Origin: Prevotella sp.
GTDB taxonomy: Bacteria; Bacteroidota; Bacteroidia; Bacteroidales; Bacteroidaceae
Assembly (NCBI GenBank): GCA_017402445.1
Contig: JAFPME010000019.1
Coordinates: forward strand, 53,215-117,214
Direction: 5' to 3'
DNA: 64,000 bases
The notes beneath the pieces were generated by a model, which had not been told where the DNA came from, made no database searches, and saw nothing but the letters and a program-made list of their open reading frames with translations. Numbering within the stretch: position 1 is the stretch's first letter; each line of letters begins with the position of its first letter. This document shows positions 61,656-64,000 of the stretch, in pieces. A program made the position numbers and the translations under genes.

Positions 61656-64000
61656 CTATAGCTTCGCCAGTTCGATGACCTTGTCGACAGCGGCGCTGAG
61701 GGCATCGGCGTTCTTGCCACCGGCCGAAGCGAAGTGGGGCTGACCGCCGCCGCCGCCCTGTATGAGCTTGGCCGCCTCACGCACTAACTGACCGGCGTTC
61801 AGGCCGTGCTCATTGACAAGATCCTCTGAGATGCAGACATTCAGCATCGGTTTGTTGTCGAACACGCTACCAACGACACAGAGAGAATGGCTGGGCTCGG
61901 CTGCACGGATCTTGAATACCAAGTCCTTGGCCACTTCGGGCTTTGCTGGAACCACGGCGGTGAATACCTTCACGCCGTTCACCTCGCGACCCTGCGACAG
62001 CAGCTTCTCCTTGGTGCGCTCCACGGCCTCGGCCTGGAACTGCTCCACCTGCTTCTTCAGCTGGTCGTGCTCGCCGATGTATTTCTCGATGGCTGCCTGC
62101 AAGTCCTTGGAGTTGTTGAACAGTGCCTTGATGGCCTTCAATCCGTCCTCCAGGTTGTAGAGCAATTCCTCGCACTCACTGCCTGTCTTGGCCTCGATAC
62201 GACGGATACCGGCAGCCACACTGCTCTCGGCGACGATCTTGAACATTCCGATATGTCCTGTGGAATGGGCGTGGATGCCACCGCAGAACTCCACGCTGTC
62301 GCCGAACTTCACCACGCGAACTTTGTCGCCGTACTTCTCGCCGAAGAGTGCCACGGCACCGAGCTTGCGGGCTTCCTCGATGGGCGTGTCGCGGAACTCC
62401 TGCAAGGGCAGGTCGCGACGGATGGCATCGTTGACCAAACGCTCCACCTTGCGAATCTCTTCATCGGTGACTTTCTGGAAGTGAGAGAAGTCGAAACGCA
62501 GCGTGTCGGGGCTGACGAACGAGCCTTTCTGCTCCACATGCTCACCCAGCACCTGCTTCAACGCATGATGCAACAGGTGGGTTGCCGAGTGGTTGGCGGC
62601 GCTGGCCTCGCGCTTGTCGGTGTCGACGCAGGCCATGAACGGAGCCTCGGGATGCTCGGGCAACTTCTTCACGATGTGGATCGACTGGTTGTTCTCGCGC
62701 TTTGTGTCGATGATCTCCACCGTTTCCGTCTCGCTGACGAGGACACCCTGGTCGCCCACCTGTCCACCCATCTCTCCGTAGAAAGGAGTGGCATCGAGCA
62801 CCAGTTCGTAGTAGGTGCTCTTCTTCTGCTTCACCTGACGGTAGCGCAGGATGCGGCATTCGTATTCGGTATAGTCGTAGCCCACGAACTGCTGCTCGCC
62901 GGCTTGGAGCTCTATCCAGTCGCCGTTCTCCACCTGAGCGGCATTGCGGGCGCGCTCCTTCTGCTTCTGCATCTCCATCTGGAACTGCTCTTCGTCAACG
63001 GTGAACCCGTTTTCGCGGCAGATCAGCTCGGTCAGATCGAGCGGGAAACCGTAGGTATCAAACAGCCGGAAGGCCTGGGTGCCGTCGAGCATGGTCTTGC
63101 CATTGGCTTTCAGTGCTGCCATGTCCTCGTCGAGCAGGCGGATGCCGCGGTCCAGTGTGCGCAGGAAAGCATCCTCCTCTTCCTTTATGACACGAGTGAT
63201 GAGCTCCTGCTGAGCTTTCAGTTCGGGATAAGCCTCACCCATTTCGTGTACAAGCATTGGTACGAGTTTGAACATGAAGGCGTCTTTCTGGTCGAGGAAG
63301 GTATAGGCGTAGCGCACGGCGCGACGCAGGATGCGGCGGATGACGTATCCGGCCTTGGCATTGCCTGGCAGCTGACCGTCTGCAATCGAGAAGCTGACGG
63401 CGCGGATATGGTCGGCGATGACGCGCATGGCAACATCGGTGTCCTCAGCCTTGCCGTAGGTCTTTCCGCTTTGGCGCTCAATCTCGTGAATCATTGGCTG
63501 GAACACATCCGTATCGTAGTTGGAGTGCTTGCCCTGAATGGCACGTACCAGACGCTCGAAGCCCATGCCGGTATCGATGACGTTCATCGACAGTTTCTCC
63601 AGTGAGCCGTCAGCCTTGCGGTTGAACTGCATGAACACCAGGTTCCAGATTTCAATCACCTGTGGGTCGTCCTTGTTCACCAAGTCGCGTCCGGCCACCT
63701 TTGCCTTCTCTTCGGGCGTACGACTGTCAAGATGAATCTCAGAGCAGGGGCCGCAGGGACCGGTGTCGCCCATTTCCCAGAAGTTGTCGTGCTTGTTGCC
63801 ATTGATGATGTGGTCGGCGGGGACATGCTTCAGCCAGTAGCCGGCAGCCTCGTCGTCGCGCTCCAGTCCCTCTGTGGCGTCGCCCTCGAAGACCGTGACG
63901 TAGAGGTCTTCAGGACGAAGCTTCAGCACATCCACCAGATACTCCCAAGCCATGTCGATGGCGCCTTCCTTGAAATAGTCGCCAAACGACCAGTTGCCCA
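61656..64000 (-). CDS. alaS: Alanyl-tRNA synthetase, truncated by the window edge
   Basis: Class II aminoacyl-tRNA synthetase charging tRNA-Ala. The frame is open to the right edge, so roughly the first 100 residues (including class II motif 1) are outside the window. The visible part begins [15 protein letters not shown] and includes [21 protein letters not shown] and GMGFERL of the catalytic domain. It then has the editing domain with ATHLLHHAL and [13 protein letters not shown], which hold the zinc-binding His/Cys residues, and the C-terminal oligomerisation domain ending [16 protein letters not shown]. Stop is TAG at 61656-61658. Confidence 0.96.
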   Translation of the reverse strand, partial: GNWSFGDYFKEGAIDMAWEYLVDVLKLRPEDLYVTVFEGDATEGLERDDEAAGYWLKHVPADHIINGNKHDNFWEMGDTGPCGPCSEIHLDSRTPEEKAKVAGRDLVNKDDPQVIEIWNLVFMQFNRKADGSLEKLSMNVIDTGMGFERLVRAIQGKHSNYDTDVFQPMIHEIERQSGKTYGKAEDTDVAMRVIADHIRAVSFSIADGQLPGNAKAGYVIRRILRRAVRYAYTFLDQKDAFMFKLVPMLVHEMGEAYPELKAQQELITRVIKEEEDAFLRTLDRGIRLLDEDMAALKANGKTMLDGTQAFRLFDTYGFPLDLTELICRENGFTVDEEQFQMEMQKQKERARNAAQVENGDWIELQAGEQQFVGYDYTEYECRILRYRQVKQKKSTYYELVLDATPFYGEMGGQVGDQGVLVSETETVEIIDTKRENNQSIHIVKKLPEHPEAPFMACVDTDKREASAANHSATHLLHHALKQVLGEHVEQKGSFVSPDTLRFDFSHFQKVTDEEIRKVERLVNDAIRRDLPLQEFRDTPIEEARKLGAVALFGEKYGDKVRVVKFGDSVEFCGGIHAHSTGHIGMFKIVAESSVAAGIRRIEAKTGSECEELLYNLEDGLKAIKALFNNSKDLQAAIEKYIGEHDQLKKQVEQFQAEAVERTKEKLLSQGREVNGVKVFTAVVPAKPEVAKDLVFKIRAAEPSHSLCVVGSVFDNKPMLNVCISEDLVNEHGLNAGQLVREAAKLIQGGGGGQPHFASAGGKNADALSAAVDKVIELAKL

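Overview
The window looks like a chromosomal segment of a Bacteroidales bacterium, most likely Prevotella or a close relative. Four things point there: SusC/SusD-type outer-membrane glycan uptake genes, lipoproteins with Bacteroidetes lipoboxes, promoters of the Bacteroidetes type (TAnnTTTG at about -7, usually with no Shine-Dalgarno sequence), and proteins ending in the VYSVNG...KGMYIVNGKK type of tail common in Prevotella. No rRNA, tRNA, insertion sequence or CRISPR array was seen.

Layout. 0-4.1 kb: a secreted DNA/RNA endonuclease, a GH43-CBM6 hemicellulase and an L,D-transpeptidase lipoprotein. 4.5-23.8 kb: a starch/maltodextrin locus. susC-susD-susE-susF-like run leftward. Facing them are a LacI-family regulator and a maltose-type MFS importer, then malQ (GH77), a GH97 alpha-glucosidase and a type I pullulanase, then a fucose/arabinose isomerase-family gene. 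24-28 kb: a CE1 esterase and a GH3 glycosidase (hemicellulose type) with a decayed gene tail beside them. 28-30 kb: a SusA-like GH13 neopullulanase. 30.4-40 kb: topoisomerase IV subunit A, a DUF3316 protein, an S41 protease lipoprotein, an orphan ABC ATPase, a small helical repeat protein, an ATPase + DUF4435 (TOPRIM-like) pair and an EamA exporter. 40.3-46.1 kb: a tightly packed operon of nucleotidyltransferase, ATP-grasp-like protein, CDP-alcohol phosphatidyltransferase, DUF5686 outer-membrane protein and HAD phosphatase. 46.1-51.1 kb: an AT-richer stretch with a structured leader ending in a terminator, a very large secreted BspA-like protein broken by a frameshift, and a small Gly/Asp-rich protein. 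51.3-64 kb: two PD-(D/E)XK (Rpn-like) proteins with internal coding repeats, a second GH3, nhaD, a DUF protein, an MscS channel, carboxynorspermidine dehydrogenase, recA and the truncated alaS.

How the genes fit together. SusCDEF capture and import starch oligosaccharides; SusA-like neopullulanase, GH97 and pullulanase cut them in the periplasm; the MFS carrier and MalQ finish maltose/maltodextrin use. The locus has a clear regulatory signature: a palindrome TGCAAACGTTTGCA whose centre lies exactly 62.5 bp upstream of the -7 boxes of susC, lacI and malQ, with a half-site at 63.5 bp before susA. That fixed distance, outside the core promoters, suggests activation by the LacI-type protein.

The most unusual undescribed-looking structure is a set of three intergenic arrays of palindromes with an exact 22-bp period (14853-14940, 30086-30173, 39917-40026). 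Two of them correspond unit by unit; the third uses unrelated arm sequences. Other leads are the compact ATPase/DUF4435 pair related to PARIS-type defence, the 46.4 kb leader RNA, and the two Rpn-like genes with length-variable linkers.
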